In this document: in pieces, positions 25,730 through 35,405 of the stretch
Numbering within the stretch: position 1 is the stretch's first letter
Layout of the letters: each line of letters starts with the position of its first letter
Source: Flaviflagellibacter deserti
Lineage (GTDB): Bacteria; Pseudomonadota; Alphaproteobacteria; Rhizobiales; Methylopilaceae
Reading direction: 5' to 3'
Assembly (NCBI RefSeq): GCF_042652085.1
Contig: NZ_JBHSJF010000006.1
Coordinates: 310,001 to 374,000, forward strand
DNA: 64,000 nucleotides
Made by a program: the position numbers and the translations under genes
Notes under the pieces: generated by a model
The model's database searches: none
What the model saw: only the letters and a program-made list of their open reading frames with translations
What the model was told of the DNA's origin: nothing

Positions 25730-27061
25730 TCAGCTTTCCCGGAAGCTTCGTGCGAGCTGGTCCGTGAGCGGCTTCAGTACATAAGACAGCATCGTTCGGT
25801 TGCCTGTCGAAATGAACGCTTCGACCGGCATGCCGGGAACAGCCTTCAAGCCGTTCTTGGACAGATCGTCCGATGAGAAGGCGAGCCGGACGAGATAGTA
25901 CGATACCTGGGTGCGTTGGTCGTGCTCCAGATCGGCCGAGATGCGGGATACGCGGCCGTTGATCTCGGGTGTAGTGCCACGGTCGAACGCCGAAAAATGC
26001 AGCGTAGCGGCTTGACCGACATACATCCGGTCGATGTCAGTCGGCGACACTCGCGCTTCGACCGTCAGAGCGTCGAGGTCCGGCACGATCTGCATCAGAA
26101 CCTCGCCAGCCGCGATCACCCCGCCGACGGTATGAACCGCGAGCTGATGCACGATGCCATCCCGTGGGGCCCGGATGGCGATCCGCTTTAGGGATTCCTC
26201 GGCAGCGATGCGGCGTTCGGCGAGTTCTCCAAGCTTGGACTGCGCTTCGCGGATATCGCGCGCCACCTCACTTTTGAGATCTTGGTCGATCTGCAGGATC
26301 TGGAGTTCCGTCTCCGTGACCTTTCCCTTGGCTGAGGCTGCGGAGGCTATCAGCGCACCACGCTCTCCGCCGATCCTGGTCGCATCGCGTTCGAGCTGGC
26401 TGACGCGCTGGATCGGGATCAGGTTCTTCTTCCAGAGTTCCCTTACTCCCGTCAGTTCCTTCTGGACGAATTCGACCTCCCGCGCCTTGGCGTCGATCTG
26501 GGCTTCGATGCCTCCGATTTCCTCGTGTAGCTGGTTGATGCGTTCCCGCAGCTGCGAAATCTTACTGTCGCGGACGGTCCTTCGGGTATCGAAGACCACC
26601 CGTTCGCCATTGATGCTCTCGGCGATTTCGTCCTCCGATTGTCGATCGAGCAGGCTTTGCGGAAAGCTGATGCTGTCTTTGCCGTCCCGCTCGGCCTGAA
26701 GGCGCGCAAGCCGGGCGTCGTACTGGTCCATGCTTTTGACGACCACCGCCAGATTGGCTTTCGTGACCGTCGCGTCCAGTCGAACCAGTTCGGTTCCCAC
26801 TGAGACACGGTCTCCGTCCTTGACGAGAATTTCGCCGACGATTCCTCCTTCGAGGTGCTGGACCTGCTTGACGCTCGATTCCACGACGAGAGTGCCGGGA
26901 GCGATGATCGCGCCGCTAAGGGTGAAGCCGGCGGCCAGTACTCCGACGGCACCGAACAGAACCGCGGATAGCACGCCGCCGGCGATGAGCGTCTTGCGCA
27001 ATGAGCGGAAGGACGAGAGTTGACGGATCATTCCGTCGTCGGAAAGGCGCGGCAGCATCAT
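25730..27061 (-). CDS. HlyD/PrtE-family type I secretion adaptor
   Basis: 443 residues. One N-terminal membrane segment (TLIAGGVLSAVLFGAVGVLA) is followed by a biotinyl-lipoyl-like half (VKQVQHLEGGIVGEILVKDG, the signature V-x-H-L-E-G-G-I-V of protease/epimerase-type adaptors). Next come a long coiled coil (about 100-300), the second lipoyl half (IRAPRDGIVHQLAVHTVGG) and a C-terminal beta domain. It bridges the ABC transporter to a TolC-type outer-membrane channel (a candidate tolC lies at 55556). It overlaps the ABC gene by four bases. Confidence 0.92.
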   Translation of the reverse strand: MMLPRLSDDGMIRQLSSFRSLRKTLIAGGVLSAVLFGAVGVLAAGFTLSGAIIAPGTLVVESSVKQVQHLEGGIVGEILVKDGDRVSVGTELVRLDATVTKANLAVVVKSMDQYDARLARLQAERDGKDSISFPQSLLDRQSEDEIAESINGERVVFDTRRTVRDSKISQLRERINQLHEEIGGIEAQIDAKAREVEFVQKELTGVRELWKKNLIPIQRVSQLERDATRIGGERGALIASAASAKGKVTETELQILQIDQDLKSEVARDIREAQSKLGELAERRIAAEESLKRIAIRAPRDGIVHQLAVHTVGGVIAAGEVLMQIVPDLDALTVEARVSPTDIDRMYVGQAATLHFSAFDRGTTPEINGRVSRISADLEHDQRTQVSYYLVRLAFSSDDLSKNGLKAVPGMPVEAFISTGNRTMLSYVLKPLTDQLARSFRES

Positions 27062-28776
27062 GCGGCTCCTGCTGGTCTGAGCGGCACGGGTGTCGGCTTG
27101 AGGATTTTCGGCAGGACCTCCTCTTTCGGGCCGAACGGTCCGCCATGGCCGTCCTGCATGAAGAGGATCATGTCGACGCCGATCAGTGCGCTGGGTCTGT
27201 GAGCAATGACGACCACGATCGCGCCGCGAGTTCGGGCATCCAGGATAGCCTGAGTGAGCGCCTCCTCGCCCGCGGTGTCGAGGTTCGAGTTCGGCTCGTC
27301 GAGAACAACCAGGAACGGATCGCGATAGAGTGCTCGGGCAAGGCCGATGCGTTGGCGCTGGCCTCCCGAGAGCGACGCGCCGCTCTCTCCGATGACCGTC
27401 TGGTAGCCGCCGGGTAGATGAACGATCAGGTCGTGCACCCCTGCCGCCTTCGCCGCCGCGATGACGTCAATTGCCTTGGCCTGCGGATCGAAGCGGCAGA
27501 TGTTCTCCGCGATCGTGCCGTCCAGGAGTTCCACGTCCTGCGGCAGGTAGCCGACGTGACGGCCGAGTATGGATGGCGCGAACTGGTCGAGCGTCGCGCC
27601 ATCGAGCCGGATCGAGCCGCGCGCAGGCGCCCAGACGCCGACGAGCGCCCGGGCCAGTGATGACTTGCCGGATGCCGTCGGCCCGATAATGCCGAGCGCA
27701 TTGCCGGCCCTGAGCTGGAATGAAGCGTCGCGGACCGCAAACGACGCCGCGCCGGGAGGTACCACGCTGAGGTTCTCCACTCTCAGCCAGTTTTTCGGAG
27801 CGGGCAGTTCGACGGGTTCCGAGGCCTCGGGTATCGCATTGAGGAGGCCCTGAAGCCGCTTCCAACTCTGGCGGGCCGCAACGAACGAGCGCCATTGCGA
27901 TATGGCGAGCTCCACGGGAGCCAGCGCACGTGCCATCAGGATCGATCCCGCGATCATGATGCCGCCGGTCGCATTCTGGTTGACGACGAGGTAGGCGCCC
28001 ACCGCAAGGATGGCCGACTGCAGGAGCATGCGGACGGCCTTCGAGATCGAGCCATAGAAGCCGGTCACGTCGGAAAGCTTGCGCTGATCGTTGAGGAAGG
28101 CCTGGTTCGCCACGCTCCACATGGAAGCGACGGTGTCGACCATGCCCATCGCCTGCAGCGCCTCGGCATTGCGTCTCCCGGCTTCGGCGATGCGATTTCT
28201 GGCCGTCGCGGATCGTGCGGACGCTTGCGAAGGGGCGCGGCTGGCCGTGTCCGTCAGCACGGTGAGGCCTATCAATATCAGGGCGCCGACAAGTGCCGTG
28301 ATGCCGATCAACGGATGGAACAGGAAGCAGATCAGTATGTACAGCGGCATCCATGGCAGATCGAGCAATGCCGCTGGACCTATCGATGCCATGAAGCCGC
28401 GCACCTGATCGAGATCGCGCAGGGCGCCCATGCCGTCGCCGCTGGTCGCGCCGGGCGGAGCCGCGAGCAATGTCCCGACGATGCGCATGCCAACAAACTC
28501 GTCCATGCCCATGCTGATGCGCGCCAGGACACGGCTGCGGATCATGTCGAGCCCAGCCTGAAAACCGTAGAGAACGGCGGCGAATATCAGAAGCCCGAAA
28601 AGGGTTGGCAGACTGCGGCTCGGCAGGACGCGGTCATAAACCAACAGCATGAAGAAAGAGCCGGTCAGAAGCAGCAGATTGATGAAGCCGCTAAAAACGG
28701 CGATGGCGACGAAAGCGCTCTTGAAAGCGCCTAACGCCGCGCGAAGATGGTCCGGGCGATCCAAAGGTTCAGCCAT
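27058..28776 (-). CDS. PrtD-family type I secretion ABC transporter
   Basis: 572 residues, six-segment membrane domain plus ATPase. There is no C39 peptidase-like N-terminal domain, as in the PrtD/AprD/HasD branch that exports RTX enzymes. Walker A GPTASGKSSLARALVG is near residue 365; then signature LSGGQRQRIGLARAL, Walker B LVVLDEPNSNLD and H-loop VVIAHRPSAL. Divergent from the AlgE-like gene across a 296-base region (28777-29072) in which I see no strong promoter motif. Its likely cargoes are the epimerase-like protein (29073) and the PL7 lyase (52808). Confidence 0.93.
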   Translation of the reverse strand: MAEPLDRPDHLRAALGAFKSAFVAIAVFSGFINLLLLTGSFFMLLVYDRVLPSRSLPTLFGLLIFAAVLYGFQAGLDMIRSRVLARISMGMDEFVGMRIVGTLLAAPPGATSGDGMGALRDLDQVRGFMASIGPAALLDLPWMPLYILICFLFHPLIGITALVGALILIGLTVLTDTASRAPSQASARSATARNRIAEAGRRNAEALQAMGMVDTVASMWSVANQAFLNDQRKLSDVTGFYGSISKAVRMLLQSAILAVGAYLVVNQNATGGIMIAGSILMARALAPVELAISQWRSFVAARQSWKRLQGLLNAIPEASEPVELPAPKNWLRVENLSVVPPGAASFAVRDASFQLRAGNALGIIGPTASGKSSLARALVGVWAPARGSIRLDGATLDQFAPSILGRHVGYLPQDVELLDGTIAENICRFDPQAKAIDVIAAAKAAGVHDLIVHLPGGYQTVIGESGASLSGGQRQRIGLARALYRDPFLVVLDEPNSNLDTAGEEALTQAILDARTRGAIVVVIAHRPSALIGVDMILFMQDGHGGPFGPKEEVLPKILKPTPVPLRPAGAA

Positions 28777-29072
28777 CGTGGAAGGTCTTTTCCGCTCGCG
28801 TAAATGTTACTTCGTGCGAGCGATGGTGCTTCACTGAGACCGTCGAAATGCGTCGGTACAGCGTCTTTCTCAGGGAAAGACGATTGCTTTTTGACGTCCC
28901 TCCGATGTCGAAACTCGGACAACTTCGACCCGGAAAATGAGGACTTTGATGCTCGCTGCCCGCCATAATAGTTAATTGTGTCTTTACGCTGCCCAAGTTT
29001 TCAACAAGAATTTCAACCGGGGTGCGGTGATGGGATCGTGTCGCGACTTGTAGTCGTGACGCGCCCGAACAA

Positions 29073-32000
29073 ATGCGGGCTGATGTCGTCATGGCCGTTT
29101 TCAATGTTTTGGACTTCGGTGCGACCGCGAATGACGCCACTGACGACTCGCAGGCCATAAGGGACGCGATCAGCGCCGCCCGGGCCGCGGGCGGAGGAAC
29201 GGTCTACATCCCGACCGGAACCTTCCTCGTCAGCGGCGATCCGACCAATCCCTCAAAAGGCGCGATCGAGCTTTATTCGAACATCACGCTGACCGGCGAC
29301 GGTGCCGGGAATACGATCGTCAAGCTCGTCGACAACTTCGATCACCGCATCAACGGCATCGTCCGGACGACGCTCGACGAGGACGTGACCAACGTCACGA
29401 TCTCGAACCTGACGATCGACGGCAACCGCGCGAACAATATCGAGCATCAGGCCGGCTTCATCTGCGGCGTGAAGGCGGATTCAGGCGAGACCCAGTCCAA
29501 CATCACGCTGAGTGGACTCGAGGTCAAGAATTGCAACGCCTACGGCATCAATCCGCACGAAATCACCTACAACCTCGTCGTTGAGAACAGCGTCGCGCAC
29601 GACAACGGCCTCGACGGCTTCGTGGCGGATTACGTTGTTGGCGGCGTCTACAGGAACAACGTCTCCTACGACAATGACCGCCACGGCTTCAACATCCAGA
29701 ACAGCAGCAACGACATCCTGCTGGAGAACAACGAGGCCTATGGCAATGGCAGCGGCGCGACCGGCGGTGCTGGCCTCGTCGTGCAGCGAAGCAACGTCTT
29801 TCCGGACGGCGAGGACACGATCCCCTGGGTGACCGACGTCCAAGTCGTCGGCGGCAGCTATCACAACAACACCCGCGAAGGCATTCTCATAAAGCTCTCG
29901 GACAGCGTGACCGTCACGGGCGCCGATGTTTACGGGAACGCCAGGCAGGGCATCCGCATCGAGGGCGCCACCAATACGATCATCACCGCCAACGTGATCC
30001 ACAACAATTCGCAGGAAGCGAACGGACAGTATGACGAGGTGAACATCCGCCTCAGGCTGGACGATGTCGTCGACCCGCCGCGTACGTACTATTCCACCGA
30101 CACCCAGATCGTCGACAACGAGATCTTTGCCGACGGCGTTATCCGGGCCCGCTACGGCATCCGCGAGGAAGTCACCAATTCGCCGGCCGGCAATCCTTCG
30201 GGGACTTCGCTGTCGGGCAATGTGATCTCCGGTACGACGGCCGGCGCGATCTCGGTTCCTGCGCAACCCGGCACGGCTGGCGACGACCAGATGTTCGGCA
30301 CAACCGGCGCGGACCAGCTGGTCGGCCATGCAGGTAACGACACCTATACGGTCAACCACTCCGGCGACGTGGTGGTCGAGCAGCCGAATGAAGGAAACGA
30401 CACGGTCCTGTCGTCGCTCAACCACACGCTCGCGGCGAACGTCGAAAACGTGACGCTGACGGGCACGGCGATCCGGGGCACCGGCAATGCGCTGAACAAC
30501 ACGCTGATCGGCAATGCGTCGGCGAACGAACTCGAAGGTCTCGACGGCACCGACATCCTCGACGGCAAGGGCGGCGCCGACGACATGGACGGCGGCAACG
30601 GCAACGACACCTACTACGTGGACAATGTCGGCGACCTGATTACCGAGAGGGCCAATGCCGGTCTCGGCGGCATCGACACGGTCTTCTCGACGGTGAGTTA
30701 CACGCTCGCCAACGAAGTCGAAAACCTGACCCTGCTCGGCACCGATCATTTGTCGGCGACTGGCAATACGGTCGCCAACACACTCGTCGGCAATTCCGGC
30801 AATAACACCCTCAACGGCTTGGGCGGCGCCGATACGATGCAGGGCGGTCTGGGTAACGACCTCTACTATGTCGACCACACTGGCGACGTCGTCACGGAGC
30901 TTGCCGGGGGCGGCACGGATTCGGTGCTGAGTTCACTGACCTATACGCTCGGCGCGAATGTCGAGAACCTGACCCTGACCGGGACGCTCGATCGCGACGG
31001 TACGGGCAATGGCCTTGCGAACGTCATCGTCGGCAACGCGGCGATCAACAGACTGAGGGGCGAGGGGGGCAACGACACGCTCGAGGGCGGACTCGGCGCC
31101 GACCAGCTTTATGGCGGCGAGGGCAACGACACGTTCATCCTCCGCAAGGGCGAGTTCGGCGGCGACGTCATCGAGGACTTCGCCGGTAACGGCGCGGCCG
31201 AGGGCGACAAGCTCGTCTTCACGGGCTTCAGCGCAGCCGCGGTCCTGATCGGCCTCGAAGACGGCTTCTGGATGGTCAAGGACGGCGCCCACGAAGAGGT
31301 GTTCCGTCTGAAATCGCCCACCGGCACGATCGCCTCGCTGCATTCGAGCGACTTCGAGGGCGTGGCCGCAGCTCCGAGCACGCCCAATACGCCGCCGGTC
31401 GCGTCGCCAACGGGTAATTCCGCCTCCGGCAACGAGGATACGACGATCACCGGAACCGTGCCCGCCGGCGCGGACACGGAAGGCGGCCCGCTCACATATG
31501 AGCTCGTCGCACCGGTTCCCGGGCTGACACTCAATGCGAATGGAAGCTTCAGCTACATTCCTGCGGCCAACTTCAACGGCAGCACGGTTTTCCAGTATCA
31601 GGTCGTCGACTCTCTCGGCGCCATCAGCAGGCCTACGAACTTCACGATCAGCGTCGCGCCGGTCGCCGACGCTCCGGTCGCCGCGGCAACCGGCAATGCC
31701 GTTTCAGGAAACGAGGACACGACCGTCGCGGGCAGCGTTCCGGTCGGCTCTGATGCCGACGGCGGGACGCTTACCTATAGCTTGGTCGCTCCTGTCACCG
31801 GGCTGACATTCAATCCGAACGGCACGTTCTCGTATGTGCCGGCAGCTAATGCCAACGGTGCGGTGGCGTTCCAGTATCGCGTCGTCGACAGCACCGGCCT
31901 CACCAGCGCACCTCAGACCTTCACCATCACCGTCAACCCGGTGAACGATGCGCCGACGGCTTCCTCCTCGGGAAATTCCGCCTCCGGCGTCCAGAACACG

Positions 32001-33494
32001 ACGATCACCGGCACCGTGCCCGCGGGCTCGGATGTCGAGGCGGGGCCGCTGACCTATGCGCTCGTCGCGCCGGTGGCGGGACTGACCTTCAACCCGAATG
32101 GCAGCTTCTCGTACGCGGCCAGCACGGCCGGAAACGTCTCGTTCTCCTACAGGGTAATTGATGCCCAGGGCGCGCAAAGCGCACCCCAGACCTTCGGCAT
32201 CACCGTCACGGCGGCCGCGAACCAGCCGCCGGTTCCGTCCAGCACGGGCAACACAGTATCCGGCAACGAGGACACGCTGATCACCGGCACCATCCCGACT
32301 GGTTCGGACCCCAATGGCAATACGCCGCTGACCTATCAGCTCGTGGCTCCGGTCGCGGGTCTGACATTGAATCCCAATGGATCCTTCACCTACCAGCCGG
32401 CAGCAAATGCCAACGGCACGGTGTCGTTCCAGTACCGCGTCGTGGACTCCCTCGGCCTCCCGAGTGTCGGGGTGCAGACATTCGCCATCGTGATTGCGGC
32501 CGTGAATGATGCGGCGGCGGCGGCGGCGGCGGGCAATTCGGTGACGGGCAACGAAGACACCACGATTACGGGCACGATCCCGGCGGGCTCGGATGTCGAA
32601 GGCAGTGCGCTGACCTACAGCCTCGTTTCGCCGGTCTCCGGTTTGACGCTCAATGCGAACGGCACGTTCAGCTATGTGCCCGCTCCCGATTTCAACGGCG
32701 CGGTTTCCTTCCAGTATCAAGTCGCGGATTCCGCCGGCCTGAAGAGTTCCGCACAGGGGTTCACGATTAATGTTCTGCCCGTCGACGAGCCTCCGACCGG
32801 CGGTCTGACGATCGTCGGAACCAGGAGCGCCGACACGTTGAGGGGAGGCGCCGGGAACGACTCGATCGACGGCAATCACGGCTCAGACTCGATGTATGGC
32901 GGTGCCGGCAACGACACCTATTACACCGATGCGTCGGGAGACCGGGTCTTCGAGCTCGCCAATGAAGGTTTCGATACGGTGTACACCACGGCGAGCCACA
33001 CATTGGTCGCCGGTTCTCATGTCGAGGCGGTCATCGCTACCGGCACCAGCGCCGTCACCCTGACCGGCAATGAACTCGCGAATTCGCTCAGCGGAAACGC
33101 CGCTAACAACTCGCTTTCCGGCGGAGGCGGGAACGACGTCCTCAAAGGCGGGCAGGGCACCGACAGCCTGACGGGTGGAGCGGGACTCGACCAGTTCGTG
33201 TTCAATACGGCGCTCGGCGCTTCCAATGTCGACAAGGTGAAGGACTTCAATGTCAACGACGACACGATCGTCCTTGATGACGTGATTTTTACCGCTCTCG
33301 TACCAGGTGGCCTCGCCGTGGCTGCCTTCGTCACAGGCACCAATGCGGCTGATGCACTTGATCGTGTCATCTATGACAAAAACACCGGTGCACTGTTTTA
33401 CGATGCGGACGGAATTGGCACCCAGCAGCAGATAAAGTTCGCGGAACTAAGCAAGAATCTTGCTCTTACCGCATCTGATTTCCTCATCATCTGA
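29073..33494 (+). CDS. Secreted AlgE-type mannuronan C5-epimerase-like protein with RTX and tandem repeats
   Basis: 1473 residues. Residues 1-390 are an AlgE-type A-module: VFNVLDFGATANDATDDSQA opening, then a right-handed beta-helix with SVAHDNGLDGFVADY and NDRHGFN. At the active site Y157, H162 and D186 match AlgE4 Y149, H154 and D178, but the Asp of the D-P-H-E motif (AlgE4 D152) is N160 here. About 398-690: RTX calcium-binding repeats. 772-1239: five 95-residue repeats. 1245-1473: more RTX and a C-terminal secretion signal ending LTASDFLII. AlgE enzymes convert mannuronate to guluronate in extracellular alginate. Starts at 29073 and 29091 are both possible; neither has a good ribosome site. 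Confidence 0.85.
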   Translation: MRADVVMAVFNVLDFGATANDATDDSQAIRDAISAARAAGGGTVYIPTGTFLVSGDPTNPSKGAIELYSNITLTGDGAGNTIVKLVDNFDHRINGIVRTTLDEDVTNVTISNLTIDGNRANNIEHQAGFICGVKADSGETQSNITLSGLEVKNCNAYGINPHEITYNLVVENSVAHDNGLDGFVADYVVGGVYRNNVSYDNDRHGFNIQNSSNDILLENNEAYGNGSGATGGAGLVVQRSNVFPDGEDTIPWVTDVQVVGGSYHNNTREGILIKLSDSVTVTGADVYGNARQGIRIEGATNTIITANVIHNNSQEANGQYDEVNIRLRLDDVVDPPRTYYSTDTQIVDNEIFADGVIRARYGIREEVTNSPAGNPSGTSLSGNVISGTTAGAISVPAQPGTAGDDQMFGTTGADQLVGHAGNDTYTVNHSGDVVVEQPNEGNDTVLSSLNHTLAANVENVTLTGTAIRGTGNALNNTLIGNASANELEGLDGTDILDGKGGADDMDGGNGNDTYYVDNVGDLITERANAGLGGIDTVFSTVSYTLANEVENLTLLGTDHLSATGNTVANTLVGNSGNNTLNGLGGADTMQGGLGNDLYYVDHTGDVVTELAGGGTDSVLSSLTYTLGANVENLTLTGTLDRDGTGNGLANVIVGNAAINRLRGEGGNDTLEGGLGADQLYGGEGNDTFILRKGEFGGDVIEDFAGNGAAEGDKLVFTGFSAAAVLIGLEDGFWMVKDGAHEEVFRLKSPTGTIASLHSSDFEGVAAAPSTPNTPPVASPTGNSASGNEDTTITGTVPAGADTEGGPLTYELVAPVPGLTLNANGSFSYIPAANFNGSTVFQYQVVDSLGAISRPTNFTISVAPVADAPVAAATGNAVSGNEDTTVAGSVPVGSDADGGTLTYSLVAPVTGLTFNPNGTFSYVPAANANGAVAFQYRVVDSTGLTSAPQTFTITVNPVNDAPTASSSGNSASGVQNTTITGTVPAGSDVEAGPLTYALVAPVAGLTFNPNGSFSYAASTAGNVSFSYRVIDAQGAQSAPQTFGITVTAAANQPPVPSSTGNTVSGNEDTLITGTIPTGSDPNGNTPLTYQLVAPVAGLTLNPNGSFTYQPAANANGTVSFQYRVVDSLGLPSVGVQTFAIVIAAVNDAAAAAAAGNSVTGNEDTTITGTIPAGSDVEGSALTYSLVSPVSGLTLNANGTFSYVPAPDFNGAVSFQYQVADSAGLKSSAQGFTINVLPVDEPPTGGLTIVGTRSADTLRGGAGNDSIDGNHGSDSMYGGAGNDTYYTDASGDRVFELANEGFDTVYTTASHTLVAGSHVEAVIATGTSAVTLTGNELANSLSGNAANNSLSGGGGNDVLKGGQGTDSLTGGAGLDQFVFNTALGASNVDKVKDFNVNDDTIVLDDVIFTALVPGGLAVAAFVTGTNAADALDRVIYDKNTGALFYDADGIGTQQQIKFAELSKNLALTASDFLII
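31386..32790 (+). repeat. Five in-frame 95-residue (tandem-95/cadherin-like) repeats
   Basis: Copies begin near 31386, 31666, 31951, 32216 and 32506. Shared pattern: GN-x-x-SGNEDT-x-ITGT, LTY-x-LV-x-PV-x-GL, then FSY-x-P and FQY-x-VVDS. Each is about 285 bases. These are immunoglobulin-like calcium-binding stalk domains. The third copy has V-Q-N in place of N-E-D and lacks part of the F-N-G segment. Confidence 0.9.
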
Positions 33495-33516
33495 TGCCGC
33501 GAATGCATCGATTGCC

Positions 33517-33540
33517 AAGGCCGCGATTGTTCGCGGCCTT
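33517..33540 (+). terminator. Terminator after the epimerase-like gene
   Basis: Perfect 10-base stem AAGGCCGCGA-TTGT-TCGCGGCCTT, followed by CTTC, 22 bases beyond the stop. Confidence 0.8.
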
Positions 33541-33729
33541 CTTCAATCCCGATGCTGTGCGCGATTGCGAAATCCAATTTGATGCATTTGGTCGCGCCGC
33601 CTCCAAACTCCTGCAGTTTAGCCACGATTATCGACCAAATTTTGAGGTTTGATATCGATGGTGCCCAAAAATTGGGCGACGCAATCGGCGCCTCAAGCGC
33701 ACTTTGATTCGAAATCTCGAATAGCGACG

Positions 33730-34094
33730 ATATCGCTAGTGTCAATACAAAATTTTATCTGTAAACACAATTTATAGTCGAGTGCCGTTGCGGTTAACCT
33801 TATGGTTAAATTTTGTTTAAATTTCGTGGTGATCTCTATAATCACGGTATATTCGATGTGTTGTTACCAGTATCATCAATAATTTCTTTTACTTGCTTCA
33901 AATCAGAATAGCATCACGTGGATTTGAACATGTTAATCTATAGCACTTTTGTGTTTAAACATAAGCGCTTGTGAACAAACAACGTGCATTGCGTAGTGAA
34001 AACAGCGTGCTAGCGTAAAAATCTCTTGGAGCAATAGATGACGGATCGGGCGGTAGTCGGCTCATAAGTCATCTCTAGCAAAGGGGATTGCGCG
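33730..34094 (+). promoter_or_regulatory. AT-rich leader and promoter region of the alginate-type operon
   Basis: The 600-base gap 33495-34094 has no gene. About 300 bases (33740-34030) are strikingly AT-rich against the surrounding high-GC genes. Inside are an inverted repeat TTAACC-TTAT-GGTTAA (794-809 of 33 kb), a TATAAT at 33837-33842 within a GTGAT...ATCAC palindrome, and several T-A steps of the kind bound by MucR or H-NS-like silencers. If TATAAT is the -10, the algD leader is about 245 bases. An AAAGGGG ribosome site precedes algD. Confidence 0.55.
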
Positions 34095-35405
34095 ATGGAC
34101 ATCAGCGTCTTTGGTATTGGTTACGTCGGGGCCGTATCCGCTGCCTGCCTGAGTAGAGACGGCAACAAAGTCATCGCGGCCGATGTAAATCGGGAGAAGG
34201 TGGATGGCCTGAATGCAGGCGTTTCGCCCATCGTGGAACCCGGTCTCGACGAATTGATCAGGGGTGGGGTCGCAAATGGATCCCTTTCTGCAACCGGAGA
34301 TACGGAGCAGGCGGTACGCGAAAGCGATCTTTCCTTCGTCTGTGTAGGTACGCCCAGCGCTCCGAACGGTTCGCTCGACATCTCTTACCTGGTCAACGTC
34401 ACCGAGCATCTCGGCAGCGCGATCCGCAAAAAGAACAGCCATCATTCGGTTGTCTACCGCTCGACGATGCTTCCGGGAACGATGGACAGCATCATCATTC
34501 CGAAGCTCGAAGCCGCGTCGGGCAAGAAGGCCGGAGATGGCTTCGGCATTGCCTATTATCCGGAATTCCTCCGCGAGAGCACCGCCATCAAGGATTACGA
34601 CAATCCGGGTACGATCGTTTTCGGCAAGCGTGACGAGTTAACCTTCGACAAGCTGCTGGAAATCCATAAGAAGATCCCGGTTTCTCCGATCGCTGTCGAC
34701 ATTCGTGCGGCGGAAGCGATCAAGTATACGAACAATGCCTGGCACGCGCTGAAGATCAGCTTCGCCAATGAAATCGGCAATATCTGCAAGGCGGCGGGAA
34801 TCGATGGCCATACGATTATGTCGGTGCTGTGTGCCGACCACCGTCTGAACATCTCGCCGGCTTATCTGAAACCCGGCTTCGCGTTCGGCGGCTCATGCCT
34901 TCCGAAAGATCTCAGGGCACTGCGCTACAAAGCCCGTCAGCTGGAAGTGCCGACGCCCATTCTCGACGCGACGCTCGCCGCGAACGAAGTGCAGCTTGCC
35001 CGCGCTTACCAGATGATCGCAGCCACCGGCTCGCGTCGGATCGGCATGGTTGGTCTGAGCTTCAAGTCCGGCACGGATGATCTCCGCGAAAGTCCCTTCG
35101 TCGAGCTTTGCGAGATGCTTTACGGCCGCGGATACGACGTCCGCATATACGATCCGAATATCCAGATCGGAAAGCTGACGGGTGCGAACTATCAGTATAT
35201 CCGCTCCCGTCTTCCTCACCTTGCCTCTCTGCTGACCACTCAGATCGACGACGTCGTCGACCATGCCGAGGTTCTGGTCCTCGGCAATGCCGACGTGTCG
35301 CGGGAAGTTCTCAAGCGTGTCGACGACGATCGTCTCGTCATCGACCTCGTGCGTGTTGATCAAGGGATGGCGAGCAATGAGCGGTACCAGGGAATCTGCT
35401 GGTGA
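34095..35405 (+). CDS. algD: GDP-mannose 6-dehydrogenase
   Basis: 436 residues, the same length as the Pseudomonas enzyme. It oxidises GDP-mannose to GDP-mannuronate with two NAD+. The Rossmann motif is VFGIGYVGAVSAACLS. The catalytic Cys is C268 in FGGSCLPKD, the same number as in P. aeruginosa AlgD, and Lys210 sits in AIKYTNNAWHALK. The UDP/GDP-dehydrogenase C-terminal domain (RRIGMVGLSFKSGTDDLRES) is complete. It heads the operon, so it is the committed step under the promoter at 33.8 kb. Its 3' end overlaps alg8 by 29 bases. Confidence 0.95.
   Translation: MDISVFGIGYVGAVSAACLSRDGNKVIAADVNREKVDGLNAGVSPIVEPGLDELIRGGVANGSLSATGDTEQAVRESDLSFVCVGTPSAPNGSLDISYLVNVTEHLGSAIRKKNSHHSVVYRSTMLPGTMDSIIIPKLEAASGKKAGDGFGIAYYPEFLRESTAIKDYDNPGTIVFGKRDELTFDKLLEIHKKIPVSPIAVDIRAAEAIKYTNNAWHALKISFANEIGNICKAAGIDGHTIMSVLCADHRLNISPAYLKPGFAFGGSCLPKDLRALRYKARQLEVPTPILDATLAANEVQLARAYQMIAATGSRRIGMVGLSFKSGTDDLRESPFVELCEMLYGRGYDVRIYDPNIQIGKLTGANYQYIRSRLPHLASLLTTQIDDVVDHAEVLVLGNADVSREVLKRVDDDRLVIDLVRVDQGMASNERYQGICW

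Noticed and set aside
29481..30878. 465-codon minus-strand frame under the AlgE-like gene
   Set aside because: Low-complexity V/D/R sequence complementary to RTX repeats; no start site or domain.
31386..32790. Regular repeats that might be a CRISPR array
   Set aside because: Units are about 285 bases, in frame, divergent at the DNA level and encode a known protein repeat.
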